This document shows, piece after piece, positions 57,026-64,000 of a stretch of DNA of 64,000 nucleotides. The DNA comes from Lentzea indica (GTDB lineage Bacteria > Actinomycetota > Actinomycetes > Mycobacteriales > Pseudonocardiaceae). The notes below the pieces were generated by a model, which saw only the letters and a program-made list of their open reading frames with translations, searched no databases and was not told where the DNA came from. A program made the position numbers and the translations under genes. The stretch spans positions 1-64,000 of the forward strand of contig NZ_VSRL01000019.1 in NCBI RefSeq assembly GCF_012184385.1, written 5' to 3'. The number at the start of each line of letters is the position of its first letter. Position 1 is the first letter of the stretch.

Positions 57026-57706
57026 ATGGGTGCAGGTTCGGGGGAGATATCGCTGGTGGGAGACGGCCGCACGCGCCCGCTTCGAATCGCGCTGCTCGAA
57101 TCGCTGCCGCTGCTGCGACACGGTGTGCAGACGATCGTCTCGGCGCATCCCGCTCTGGAGTGGGTCGATGCGGTGAGCAGCACTCGCGACACCGTCGAAC
57201 TGTGCGAGTCAGCGCGTCTCGACGTCGTTCTCGTCACTTCCGCCAGCGATCCCGGCTGGAACCGTTGCCAGCTGCTGACCCGTCTGTTCAGGGACCTCAC
57301 CGTGGTGGCGCTGCTCGGCCGGGAGGCTCGCACCCCCGACACCATCGCCATGGCCCGCATCAACGGTGCCCGAGCACTGGTGCCGCTGGACGCCGATCCC
57401 GACCGGTTGGTGAAGGCCATCACGGCGGGGGCGACAGTCGGTCACCACATCGACTCCGCTCTCGCCGTCTTCGCCACCTCGGTGGAAGGTGCGCGGACGG
57501 CGGGCGGAAAGTCGCTGTCGCGCCGGGAGTTCGAGGTGCTGCAGCTCATCGCGGAAGGGCGGACGGCGGTGCAGATCGCGCTGCGGCTCCAGATCACCGC
57601 CGAGACCGCGCGCACACACGTCAGTCACATCCTGCGAAAGCTGGACGCCAGGGACCGCGCGCACGCCGTGGCACGGGCCTACGAGCTGTCGTTCCTACCG
57701 AAGTGA
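57026..57706 (+). CDS. LuxR/NarL-family regulator with degenerate receiver
   Basis: The ATG at 57026 follows AGGGG by 8 nt and gives 226 aa. The C-terminal helix-turn-helix is typical (LSRREFEVLQLIAEGRTAVQIA, ITAETARTHVSHILRKLDARDR). The first 130 residues follow the layout of a response-regulator receiver (RIALLESLPLLRHGVQTIVSAHPALEWV, DVVLVTSA, VVALLG, INGARALVPLDADPDRLVKAI), but the acidic pair and the phospho-acceptor Asp (normally DVVLLD) are absent. It should bind DNA without phosphorylation-dependent control. The likely targets are the flanking envelope genes; that is inferred from gene order. Confidence 0.85.
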   Translation: MGAGSGEISLVGDGRTRPLRIALLESLPLLRHGVQTIVSAHPALEWVDAVSSTRDTVELCESARLDVVLVTSASDPGWNRCQLLTRLFRDLTVVALLGREARTPDTIAMARINGARALVPLDADPDRLVKAITAGATVGHHIDSALAVFATSVEGARTAGGKSLSRREFEVLQLIAEGRTAVQIALRLQITAETARTHVSHILRKLDARDRAHAVARAYELSFLPK

Positions 57707-57736
57707 TCTCTGGAGTCCGTCTCGAGGAGGTCGTGG

Positions 57737-58081
57737 ATGTTTCGTCGTCATCGTGAAGCATGGTTGTCGTCAGTGCTGGTCCGTTTCTTCCTACGGGCAG
57801 GCGACCGTCGTTCGTGGACGGTCCGCTGCCGCGACGGGCACGGCAGGAACGCCACCACCGTGGTGGCGCTGACCGAAGAGTTCGTGATCGTGGAGAGTGT
57901 CGATCGCGAGACGATCCATCTGTCGGCGGCGCAGGTGGACCGTTTGCGGGTGGCGCTCCGTGCCGCCGTCATCAGCCTGGGCACGCTGGACGACGACGAC
58001 ATGTGCGCAAGCCCGGCTCACGCGATTCCGGTGCAGCGTTCGGGCGGGCTTTCTCACGAAGCCGATCACTCGAACGGGTGA
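57737..58081 (+). CDS. Small hypothetical protein downstream of the LuxR gene
   Basis: The 114-aa product starts at ATG 57737, with GAGGAGG 6 nt upstream and only 30 bp after the LuxR stop, so it is probably cotranscribed. The core (SWTVRCRDGHGRNATTVVALTEEFVIVES... HLSAAQVDRLRVALRAAVISLG) looks like a small alpha/beta domain. The tail is Asp-rich, then His/Ser-rich. No signal peptide or membrane helix. I do not recognise the family. Confidence 0.65.
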   Translation: MFRRHREAWLSSVLVRFFLRAGDRRSWTVRCRDGHGRNATTVVALTEEFVIVESVDRETIHLSAAQVDRLRVALRAAVISLGTLDDDDMCASPAHAIPVQRSGGLSHEADHSNG

Positions 58082-58254
58082 GCACTACGCAAATTTGGGT
58101 TGCATCGGCAATGTTCACGCCGCGTTGCTCGCACTGTCGGGCGAGAAGTTCGCCGTATCGGAGCGTCGTCTTCCCTGGGGGAACTGCTCGCTGTAGCTTT
58201 GTCACTCACAGGTGGGGGTGACGGAGAGGGAATCGGAAACCTTAGGCAGGTGAA

Positions 58255-59007
58255 ATGACTGACGAAGTCGAGGACATCGACTCCGGTCTCGTCCAGGCAG
58301 CTCGCGCCGGAGACCGAGAGGTTTTCGTTCAGCTTTACCGCAGGAATTTCGCGTATGCGTACGGACTTGCGTGCAGACTGCTTGGCACGTCACAAGGGGC
58401 CGACGATCTCGTCTCCGACGCATTCGTCAAGGTGTTCAACCGGATTGTGGCGGGCGGCGGTCCGGCGGAAAGGTTCCGCGCGTACCTGCTGACCACGGTT
58501 CGGACCACGTTCTACAAGCAGGTGGCGCGCGACCGGATGGTCGACCGGCGGGTGGAGGTGACCGAGCTCCTGTTGCCGGCCGAGGAGAGCGATCCCGTCG
58601 GTGAAGGACTGGACGCCCAGCTCGCGAGCAGGGCACTTGACAGCCTTCCTGCGCGGTGGCGGTCCGTGCTGGTGCTGCTCGAGCTGGAGCGGCTCAGCAC
58701 GCCGGCGGCGGCGGACGCGCTCGGCATGCGGCCGAACGCGGTGGCCGCGTTGGCTTTCCGGGCCCGCGAGGGGCTTCGGCTGGCCTACGTGCAGATGCAC
58801 GTGAAGGCCGCAGCCGAGGAGACCTGTCGTGAGGCGGTCGGCAACCTGGCCGCGGTGCTGTCCGGGCGCAAGGGTCGCAGCGTGCGGCAACGGGTGCGGG
58901 ACCATCTGACGCTCTGCGACAACTGCACGGGCGCCGCTCGTGAGGTCACCGATCTTCTGGCACAGCTCGGCCGCACAGTGCCTCCGGACGACCGGCTCGT
59001 GGCCTGA
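58255..59007 (+). CDS. ECF-type sigma factor with C-terminal HX3CX2C motif
   Basis: The 250-aa protein has sigma region 2 (DREVFVQLYRRNFAYAYGLACRLLGTSQGADDLVSDAFVKVFNRI) and region 4 (ALDSLPARWRSVLVLLELERLSTPAAADALGMRPNAVAALAFRAREGLR). About 60 extra residues follow that include H217-LTL-C221-DN-C224, the HX3CX2C signature of zinc-binding anti-sigma domains. Having both parts in one chain suggests internal or redox/zinc-linked control of the sigma factor. Such fused forms occur in actinobacteria. No separate anti-sigma gene follows. Its targets are unknown; the neighbouring envelope genes are the obvious candidates. Confidence 0.88.
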   Translation: MTDEVEDIDSGLVQAARAGDREVFVQLYRRNFAYAYGLACRLLGTSQGADDLVSDAFVKVFNRIVAGGGPAERFRAYLLTTVRTTFYKQVARDRMVDRRVEVTELLLPAEESDPVGEGLDAQLASRALDSLPARWRSVLVLLELERLSTPAAADALGMRPNAVAALAFRAREGLRLAYVQMHVKAAAEETCREAVGNLAAVLSGRKGRSVRQRVRDHLTLCDNCTGAAREVTDLLAQLGRTVPPDDRLVA

Positions 59008-59276
59008 TCTTCAGACGTCTCGCGTGGGCCGAACATTCGGCATATTGCGCGGCGTGTCCGACTGTCGCTCGAACGGGTTAACGCACACCAGTGGTGAAGC
59101 GCTTCCTCGCGGGATCTGACCAGAAGATTATTGCTATGTGTCACCGCTGTTTGAACCGAAGTGGGTCTAATATCACGTTTTGATGGATAGTTTCCTCCCG
59201 TTGAGGTGGGCACTCGCTGCGGACCGTAGTCTTTGCGTGGCTCCACGGTCACTCAGGTAAGGGGGCGGGACCGGTC

Positions 59277-60071
59277 TTGGCTAATGGACTGCGCTTGCAG
59301 CAGGTCGTCGATCTGATGCAGGAAGCCGCATTGGTTTGGTCGCCGATTCATCGCGAAGGCGATCCCCCGGATGTTGTGGATTATCGCGTGAAAATGGGCA
59401 ACAAGTCCGCCGCAGACGTTCTGGGGGTCGATCAGGTCGTCGGCCTGACGCTTGGGCAATTGTTGCCGGAAGACACCGCCGTGCTGCTGCGCAGGCTGTT
59501 CACGCAGGCGTTCAAGTCCGGTGAAACCGTCGAGCACGTCGCGGCAGCGCCTGATCCGCTCACGGATCTCGGGCGGACCCACAGCGTGTCCGTCCGCATC
59601 ACACACGTGGACGAATCCGTGTTGTGCACCTGGTTGCCGGGTTGGCTGACCGGCCCCGGTGCGGGCGAGCGCCGGCCGATCACGAGCAACGGTTCCTCGA
59701 CAGCGGACCGGCTGGAGTTCGCGGACGTCGTCGATGCCGTGGCGGATGCCGGGTTCGGGGTGTTCTCCCTCAACCTCATGAGCGGCAGGCTGATCGTGTC
59801 GAGTGGGCTGCACCGGATCTTCGGTGAGGGATCGGACGTGCAGTCCGGCCTCGAGTCCGCGGTAGAGGGCGCGGGCGAGTGGCAGGCGCTGCTGCGGCGC
59901 GGAGAGCCGATGGACGTCGAGGTGCGACTGGCTCCGGAGCACGGTGGTCACCGGATTCGGGTCTCGGCCGGATGGCGTGTGCGGCCGACGGTCTCCCGGC
60001 TGTGGTGCGGGGGAGCTGCTGCGTGCTGGAGTCGTGAGCTCGTGGCGCGACCCAGAACGTTGGCTGGGTGA
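59277..60071 (+). CDS. PAS-domain sensor protein, possibly frameshifted at the C-terminus
   Basis: TTG 59277 follows AAGGGGG by about 10 nt and gives 264 aa. Two PAS-like units are visible: the first ends near SVSVRITHVDESVLCTWLPGW and the second is DVVDAVADAGFGVFSLNLMSGRLIVSSGLHRIFGEG... EWQALLRRGEPMDVEVRLAPEHGGHRIRVSAGW. Past about 59970 the frame turns Arg/Trp-rich. The neighbouring frame reads ADGLPAVVRGSCCVLES, which fits the end of a PAC motif, so a one-base shift near 59970 is likely. It carries no kinase, GGDEF or DNA-binding domain. A signalling role next to the sigma factor gene is inference. Confidence 0.65.
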   Translation: MANGLRLQQVVDLMQEAALVWSPIHREGDPPDVVDYRVKMGNKSAADVLGVDQVVGLTLGQLLPEDTAVLLRRLFTQAFKSGETVEHVAAAPDPLTDLGRTHSVSVRITHVDESVLCTWLPGWLTGPGAGERRPITSNGSSTADRLEFADVVDAVADAGFGVFSLNLMSGRLIVSSGLHRIFGEGSDVQSGLESAVEGAGEWQALLRRGEPMDVEVRLAPEHGGHRIRVSAGWRVRPTVSRLWCGGAAACWSRELVARPRTLAG

Positions 60072-60154
60072 TTCACGCTCAGCAGGGCGTCTCGCGGCAC
60101 GACGATGCACCCGTCTGACCGCGAATTCGCCCGGCAACGTTCTGTGCCACGCCA

Positions 60155-60791
60155 CTAACCGGGCTCTTGTTCCTCCGACAGCTCCGACAGCTCCGGCGAG
60201 CACCGCGGACACCAGGCAGAGCCGGCGTGGTGGTTGCGCAGCCGCAACCACTGGTCGAGCTCCGCCTCGGTGACCCGCCTGCTCACCCGTGTCTCCTCCC
60301 ACAGCTCGGCCATGATCCGGTCCAGGTCTCCGTTCAGCGGGCCGTGCCATGCCGCGTAGGCGTGCAGGTCAGCGCCGGGATGGCCTGGGCCTCGAGCGGG
60401 TGGCGCGGCCGCGCAGTTCCACCTGTGCACCGTGCCGTTGTCGAGCAGGTACGGGTGCGTCCCCGGCGTGATGCTCCGTTGTCGCCGCTGCCACTGCTCG
60501 TGCGCGTCCCGGTGGCGGCGGAGCGCCTCCGGGTAGGCGGGGGCGGCGAGGTCGCACCAGTAGCAGCAGCCGCTGTTCCACCGCGACACCTGGTGCACCA
60601 GCTCGGCGGCTCGCTCGGGGCTGAGTCCCGCCGTCGGCGACCCGGTCGAGCAGCCACCGCACCGCCGAGGACTCGAGCAGCCACCGCTCCGTGCCATCGG
60701 CCACCTGCCCGGTCTGCAGCGCCCACACCTGCGTGACGCACTGATGACCGCCCACCTCCAAGGTCAGTGACAGCGGTACCACGGTGGCCAC
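60155..60791 (-). CDS. Cys-rich hypothetical protein, frameshifted
   Basis: The start is taken at GTG 60791 (AGGAG about 6 nt upstream). The first part reads ATVVPLSLTLEVGGHQCVTQVWALQTGQVADGTERWLLESSAVRWLLDRVADGG. After an extra base in the CCC run at 60627-60629 it continues as LSPERAAELVHQVSRWNSGCCYWCDL... LDNGTVHRWNCAAAP... LRNHHAGSAWCPRCSPELSELSEEQEPG. Two CxxC-like pairs (CCYWC and CPRC) and His residues suggest a zinc-binding fold. About 211 aa if repaired. No membrane segment. The family is not recognised. Confidence 0.55.
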
Positions 60792-60904
60792 ATGTGCTCC
60801 TCGGAAGAGACGGGGGTGCGCCGCCCTGTGGGCGATCGGCAAATTTCGTATCGCCGGTGAGGCCGCTCGCGCAACACGAGGCCTGCGCCGTTCGCCCGGA
60901 TTGT

Positions 60905-61498
60905 TCAAGCGTCAAACATCACGGTGAGCACCTGATGCAGTGCGTCGGCGATCATGTCAGTGCTCTGGTGATGCGCTCCGCGTGACCGGCCGTACGGATC
61001 GGGCACGATGTCATCGGTCTTGTCGACCCACCGGACGCAGCCTCGGCGCAACGCGGCGGTCGAGACCGCCGCCCGTGCGCGGTGCAGGGGATCATCACCG
61101 GTGCGGCGCAGTGACACGGGTGCCAGCAGGCGGGCGAACTCTCGCAGGCAGAAGGTCGAGTGCAGCAGCGGCGGGTACGTGGAGACGACCTCCGCGCGGT
61201 GTTCGCGATCCGCCGTCAGCACCAGATCGGCCGATGCCAGCGCGATCCGATCGAGATTGCGAGCGATGTGCGTTTCGCCGGTCACCCGCGCGAGGCCCCA
61301 CCTCGGCAGCTGGTCGCGGGTCAGTGAGTGCATCGCCGCTCCGGTCATGGCCTGAGTTCCCGCGCTCGCGACGACGAAGCGCGTGATCTGGTCGCTCGGC
61401 AGCCGCTGTGCGAGCAGGTGCCGGGTCAGCAACTCGGCGAAGGGCGAGCGGCAGACGTTGCCGGTGCACACGAACAGGATGCGGAAGTCCTTCCTCAC
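60905..61498 (-). CDS. Low-molecular-weight protein tyrosine phosphatase
   Basis: The 197-aa enzyme has the active-site loop C11-TGNVC-R17-SP (CX5R) right after the first strand (RILFVCTG) and the catalytic Asp motif PDPYGRSR near the C-terminus. The GTG at 61498 overlaps the LCP stop (GTGA); a longer upstream frame has no family similarity. LMW-PTPs remove phosphate from BY-kinases and their targets and so control chain length and export of exopolysaccharides. A BY-kinase-type gene is the first gene of the same unit, so the pair probably acts as a kinase/phosphatase switch. Confidence 0.92.
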   Translation of the reverse strand: MRKDFRILFVCTGNVCRSPFAELLTRHLLAQRLPSDQITRFVVASAGTQAMTGAAMHSLTRDQLPRWGLARVTGETHIARNLDRIALASADLVLTADREHRAEVVSTYPPLLHSTFCLREFARLLAPVSLRRTGDDPLHRARAAVSTAALRRGCVRWVDKTDDIVPDPYGRSRGAHHQSTDMIADALHQVLTVMFDA

Positions 61499-62304
61499 TG
61501 CGGCGTGCTCTCGAGATAGTGCTTGATCTGGTTCTGGCGCAACGCCTCCCACAGCTGACCGGCACGTACGCCGTCCGAGATCGGCGCCGTCACGAACGTG
61601 ACGGCGGAGGGGTCCAGCTTCCTCAGCCCGAAGGCGAGCGACCGCAGTGCGTCCCTCGTGAGGATGTCATCGACCTGGACATACCGGCTCACAGTGTCGG
61701 CGAAGTCGTGTGCCTGGCTGGGGCTGCTCAGCACCCCGCTCGACACGACCTTGGAGATCAGTGTCCGCAGCGCCTCCTGCTGCCGCTCGACAGGATCGGC
61801 GACGCTGGGATCCACCCGGTCGATTCCTCCCACCACCTGTGTCAGCGCCCTGAAACCAGCGAGATCGGTCATCGCGAACTGGTCCACCCGAACCCCGGTG
61901 AGCGTCTCCACCGTGTGGACCATCAGCGTAGGTCCGCCGAACGCGGACACCGAGCTCATCTTGGCCATGCCGTGTCCCGGAACCGCCACCCAGCTGTCGG
62001 GTGGGATCGACACGACGGTCGCCGCCGTGCGGTCTGACGACAGCCGCACGAGCATGATCACTTCACTGCGGTCGGAGTACGGAGCGGGATCGTTGCTCGC
62101 CAGCAGGAACGTCATGCCTTCTGTCCACTTGGGTGGACGCTGCGCTGCATCGAGCGAAGCGAAGACCTGTGGTAGCTGTTGCATCTCTCGCCATTCGGGG
62201 GTGACGACCGAGCACAGTCCACTGACCGTCAGGCACAGCGCGAACGCCGATGCCACTGCCAGTCGTGTGTTTCTCATCCCGTGCGCCGGCTCGGGGGTGG
62301 TCAT
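61495..62304 (-). CDS. LCP (LytR-CpsA-Psr) family envelope protein
   Basis: The 269-aa protein has an N-terminal membrane anchor (RLAVASAFALCLTVSGLCSVV) and an extracytoplasmic LCP domain. The family landmarks are FLLASNDPAPYSDRSEVIMLVRLSSD, ATVVSIPPDSWVAVPG, AKMSSVSAFGGPTLMVHTVETLTGVRVDQFAMTD and FRALTQVVGGID. LCP enzymes transfer lipid-linked glycopolymers to peptidoglycan. Its ATG overlaps the stop of the BY-kinase gene (ATGA), and its stop overlaps the phosphatase start. All three are thus coupled and should serve one surface polysaccharide. The domain is shorter than many LCP proteins and lacks a C-terminal LytR domain. Confidence 0.88.
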   Translation of the reverse strand: MTTPEPAHGMRNTRLAVASAFALCLTVSGLCSVVTPEWREMQQLPQVFASLDAAQRPPKWTEGMTFLLASNDPAPYSDRSEVIMLVRLSSDRTAATVVSIPPDSWVAVPGHGMAKMSSVSAFGGPTLMVHTVETLTGVRVDQFAMTDLAGFRALTQVVGGIDRVDPSVADPVERQQEALRTLISKVVSSGVLSSPSQAHDFADTVSRYVQVDDILTRDALRSLAFGLRKLDPSAVTFVTAPISDGVRAGQLWEALRQNQIKHYLESTPQ

Positions 62305-63689
62305 GATCGGTGCTCCTGGTGGGAGTGGGTTCGCGGTAGGGGCGCGGTCTCCGGCTCATCGGCGCGGTGGTACCGGTAGGCCTCGCCGAGACGGGTCCTG
62401 GGTGTCATCGTCGTGACCGTGCCGAGCAGCCGTGCCGACACGGCTTCGAGGGCGCTGACGGATTCCTTGACCTGTTGCTTCGTGGTCCTGCCGTGCCGCA
62501 CGACCAGGACCGCTCCGTCGCACCGGCTCGCCAGGATCGCGGCGTCGGTGACGGGCAGCAGGGGCGGGGTGTCCACGAGAACGACGTCGAAGCGGCCCGC
62601 CAGCAGTTCGAGCACGTCCACGACGTGCCGCGAGGCGAGCAGCTCGCTGGGGTTGGGCGGGATCGGACCGCTCGCGAGCACGGCCATGCCGCGGCGGCCG
62701 CACGGCTGCAGCGCCTCCTCGAGCCGGGCGTGCCCGATCAGCACGCTGGTCAGGCCGACGGCGGACTCAAGACCCAGGTAGTCGCCGATGCGGGGCGCGC
62801 GGAAGTCGGCGTCGACCACAGCCACCGTCCTCCCCGCCTCAGCGAGCGTGACAGCGAGATCGCAGGTCAGCGTCGACTTGCCCTCGTCGGGCATGGAACT
62901 GGTGATGACGATCGTGCGGGCAGGGTGGTCGACATCGACGAACTGGAGGTTGGTCCGTATCCGCCGCAGCGACTCCGCGCGTGCCGACGCGGAGTGCGGG
63001 TACGTGATCACCGGACGGGTGGTCGCGCGGGGATCAACGGCGACGGTGCCCAGCGACGGCGCGGCCACCAGGTCCTGGAGCATCTCCACCGACCGGACCG
63101 ACGTGTCGAGCGCGTTGCGCACCAGCGCCGCACCGACACCGGCGGCGAGCCCGATCAGCACGCCGAGCACGCCGTTGCTCACCGGACGGGGAGACACGGG
63201 AGTGGCCGGCAGCCTCGCGGCTTCGACCACCTTCACCGCGACGGCGGGCTGACCACCGCCGGTCGGCCTTTCCAGCTCCGCGACGAGCTCGCTGAACGCC
63301 CCGGCCGCCGCGTCGGCCAGGTGCTGTGCCCGGCTCGGCGACGGATCGGTGGCGGTGATCGTCAGCAGCACCGTGCCGGGCTGGACGTCGGCCCGGATCG
63401 AGTCCGGCTCCGGCACGAGCCCTCGGCGCTCGAGGTCCTGACGGATGCGGCCGCTGGTGACCAGCCGCGTGTACGACTTGACCTTCTGCTGCGACATGAG
63501 ACTGCCCTGGTAGGCCTGGGCCGCGTCGTCGTTCGCATCCAGCGCCGAGACGAACAGCGTCACCTCCGCCTCGTAGACGGGGATGACCGCCCAGGTGGCC
63601 GCCGCCGCGGCGCCGACGCCGAGTGCGAGGCCCGCTGCGACCACCCGCCAGCGGTCGCGAACCAGTAGGAGATAGCCGCGCAAAGACAC
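62301..63689 (-). CDS. Wzz/BY-kinase fusion, polysaccharide chain-length regulator
   Basis: GTG 63689 with AAGGGAA 3 nt upstream is chosen; the longer in-frame extension is not similar to the family. In the 462 aa, a Wzz domain (YLLLVRDRWRVVAAGLALGVGAAAAATW... second helix near VLGVLIGLAAGVGAALVRNALD) precedes a cytoplasmic ATPase. The ATPase has Walker A SSMPDEGKST, Walker A' VVDADFRAPR and Walker B VLVDTPPLL. This is the CpsC-CpsD type fused in one chain, as is common in actinobacteria. The C-terminal tail holds only two Tyr (EAYRYHR), fewer than the usual cluster, so autophosphorylation may be limited. It is the first gene of the unit with the LCP protein and phosphatase. Confidence 0.92.
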   Translation of the reverse strand: MSLRGYLLLVRDRWRVVAAGLALGVGAAAAATWAVIPVYEAEVTLFVSALDANDDAAQAYQGSLMSQQKVKSYTRLVTSGRIRQDLERRGLVPEPDSIRADVQPGTVLLTITATDPSPSRAQHLADAAAGAFSELVAELERPTGGGQPAVAVKVVEAARLPATPVSPRPVSNGVLGVLIGLAAGVGAALVRNALDTSVRSVEMLQDLVAAPSLGTVAVDPRATTRPVITYPHSASARAESLRRIRTNLQFVDVDHPARTIVITSSMPDEGKSTLTCDLAVTLAEAGRTVAVVDADFRAPRIGDYLGLESAVGLTSVLIGHARLEEALQPCGRRGMAVLASGPIPPNPSELLASRHVVDVLELLAGRFDVVLVDTPPLLPVTDAAILASRCDGAVLVVRHGRTTKQQVKESVSALEAVSARLLGTVTTMTPRTRLGEAYRYHRADEPETAPLPRTHSHQEHRS

Positions 63690-63849
63690 GGTTCCCTTCA
63701 AAGTTGGATCAGGATTTGCCGGGGACGAGTGGTGAATTGTGCCAAGAGTTTCTGGTCGTGCAAGTGAGCAACACTTTCGGGTAGTCGCGAGTAATGGACC
63801 ACTGCCTCGGCGGTCTGACCGCATCAAGTGCTGGTGTGCGAACGTGGAA

Positions 63850-64000
63850 ATGAGGTGTGATCCAGTGCCCTCGGCCGGTTGGGGACTTCGGCTTCTGCTG
63901 TGCGGAATCGATACCTGCGCGTGGATCGTCGCAATGGCGGCGGTGACCTGGTTCCGATACGCGTTGGAAGAAGCGGATGTCGAGGGAGCGCGATTTGTTC
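63850..64000 (+). CDS. N-terminus of a probable polysaccharide-biosynthesis membrane protein (partial)
   Basis: The frame runs off the right edge. From ATG 63850 (or GTG 63865, preceded by GAGGTG) it reads WGLRLLLCGIDTCAWIVAMAAVTWFRYALEEADVEG. The pattern LLLxxDxxAWxxAxxxxTWxRY is typical of the first membrane segment of CapD/FlaA1-type nucleotide-sugar dehydratases/epimerases. This fits the divergent Wzz/BY-kinase unit. Only about 50 codons are visible, so the assignment is tentative. The 160 bp between the two starts must hold both promoters. Confidence 0.45.
   Translation, partial: MRCDPVPSAGWGLRLLLCGIDTCAWIVAMAAVTWFRYALEEADVEGARFV

Noticed and set aside
56245-57423. A 392-codon minus-strand frame across the LuxR region
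   Set aside because: It runs opposite the clear LuxR helix-turn-helix coding sequence, and its text is Ser/Arg/Thr-rich without motifs.

Overview
The window is GC-rich actinobacterial DNA. Codon use, GTG/TTG starts and gene families (MbtH, giant NRPSs, aqualysin-type protease, Cys-rich DUF11-like surface repeats, LCP/BY-kinase cassette) suggest Pseudonocardiales (Lentzea/Saccharothrix-like); the genus is inference.

Layout. (1) 1-2.85 kb, + strand: an AfsR-type NB-ARC/TPR regulator broken by one frameshift, then a serine-recombinase remnant joined to a ricin-lectin fragment. (2) 42.4-3.2 kb, - strand: one co-directional biosynthetic unit in the order PBP-type thioesterase, NRPS-1, NRPS-2, MFS exporter, MbtH, closed by a hairpin at 3141-3180. 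NRPS-1 is A-T/C-A-T-E/C-A-T-E/C-A-T-E/C-A-T and NRPS-2 is C-A-T-E/C-A-T/C-A-T-E/C-A-T/C-A-T-E: ten modules, no integrated thioesterase, and a final epimerase. Each C domain type (LCL or DCL) agrees with whether an E domain precedes it. With the stand-alone PBP-type thioesterase in the operon, the expected product is a head-to-tail cyclic decapeptide, X1-D-Val2-D-X3-D-Val4-X5-D-B6-Thr7-D-B8-B9-D-B10 (X: DALL(I/V)GAVV pocket; B: unusual acidic DTED pocket, probably for a basic residue). Four single-base deletions interrupt the two NRPS frames. (3) 42.4-44.1 kb: mostly non-coding, with a strong hairpin and a decayed condensation-domain relic. (4) 44.1-46.1 kb: a secreted subtilase with a P-domain and a frameshifted small gene. 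(5) 46.4-60.1 kb: an envelope/regulatory locus. Two copies of a bicistronic module (proline-rich single-TM protein plus zinc-ribbon membrane protein) face each other around an 1854-aa surface protein with twelve Cys-rich repeats. Next come a DUF11-like membrane protein, a tiny secreted protein, a LuxR regulator with a degenerate receiver, a small protein, an ECF-type sigma factor fused to an HX3CX2C motif, and a PAS protein. (6) 60.1-64 kb: a Cys-rich small protein, then BY-kinase/Wzz, LCP protein and LMW tyrosine phosphatase joined by 4-bp overlaps, and diverging from them the start of a probable polysaccharide-biosynthesis membrane protein.

About ten single-base indels break otherwise well-conserved frames, and most change the length of a short homopolymer. 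I treat the NRPS breaks as more likely sequencing/assembly errors than biological inactivation, but the sequence alone cannot settle this. No tRNA, rRNA or CRISPR array was seen.
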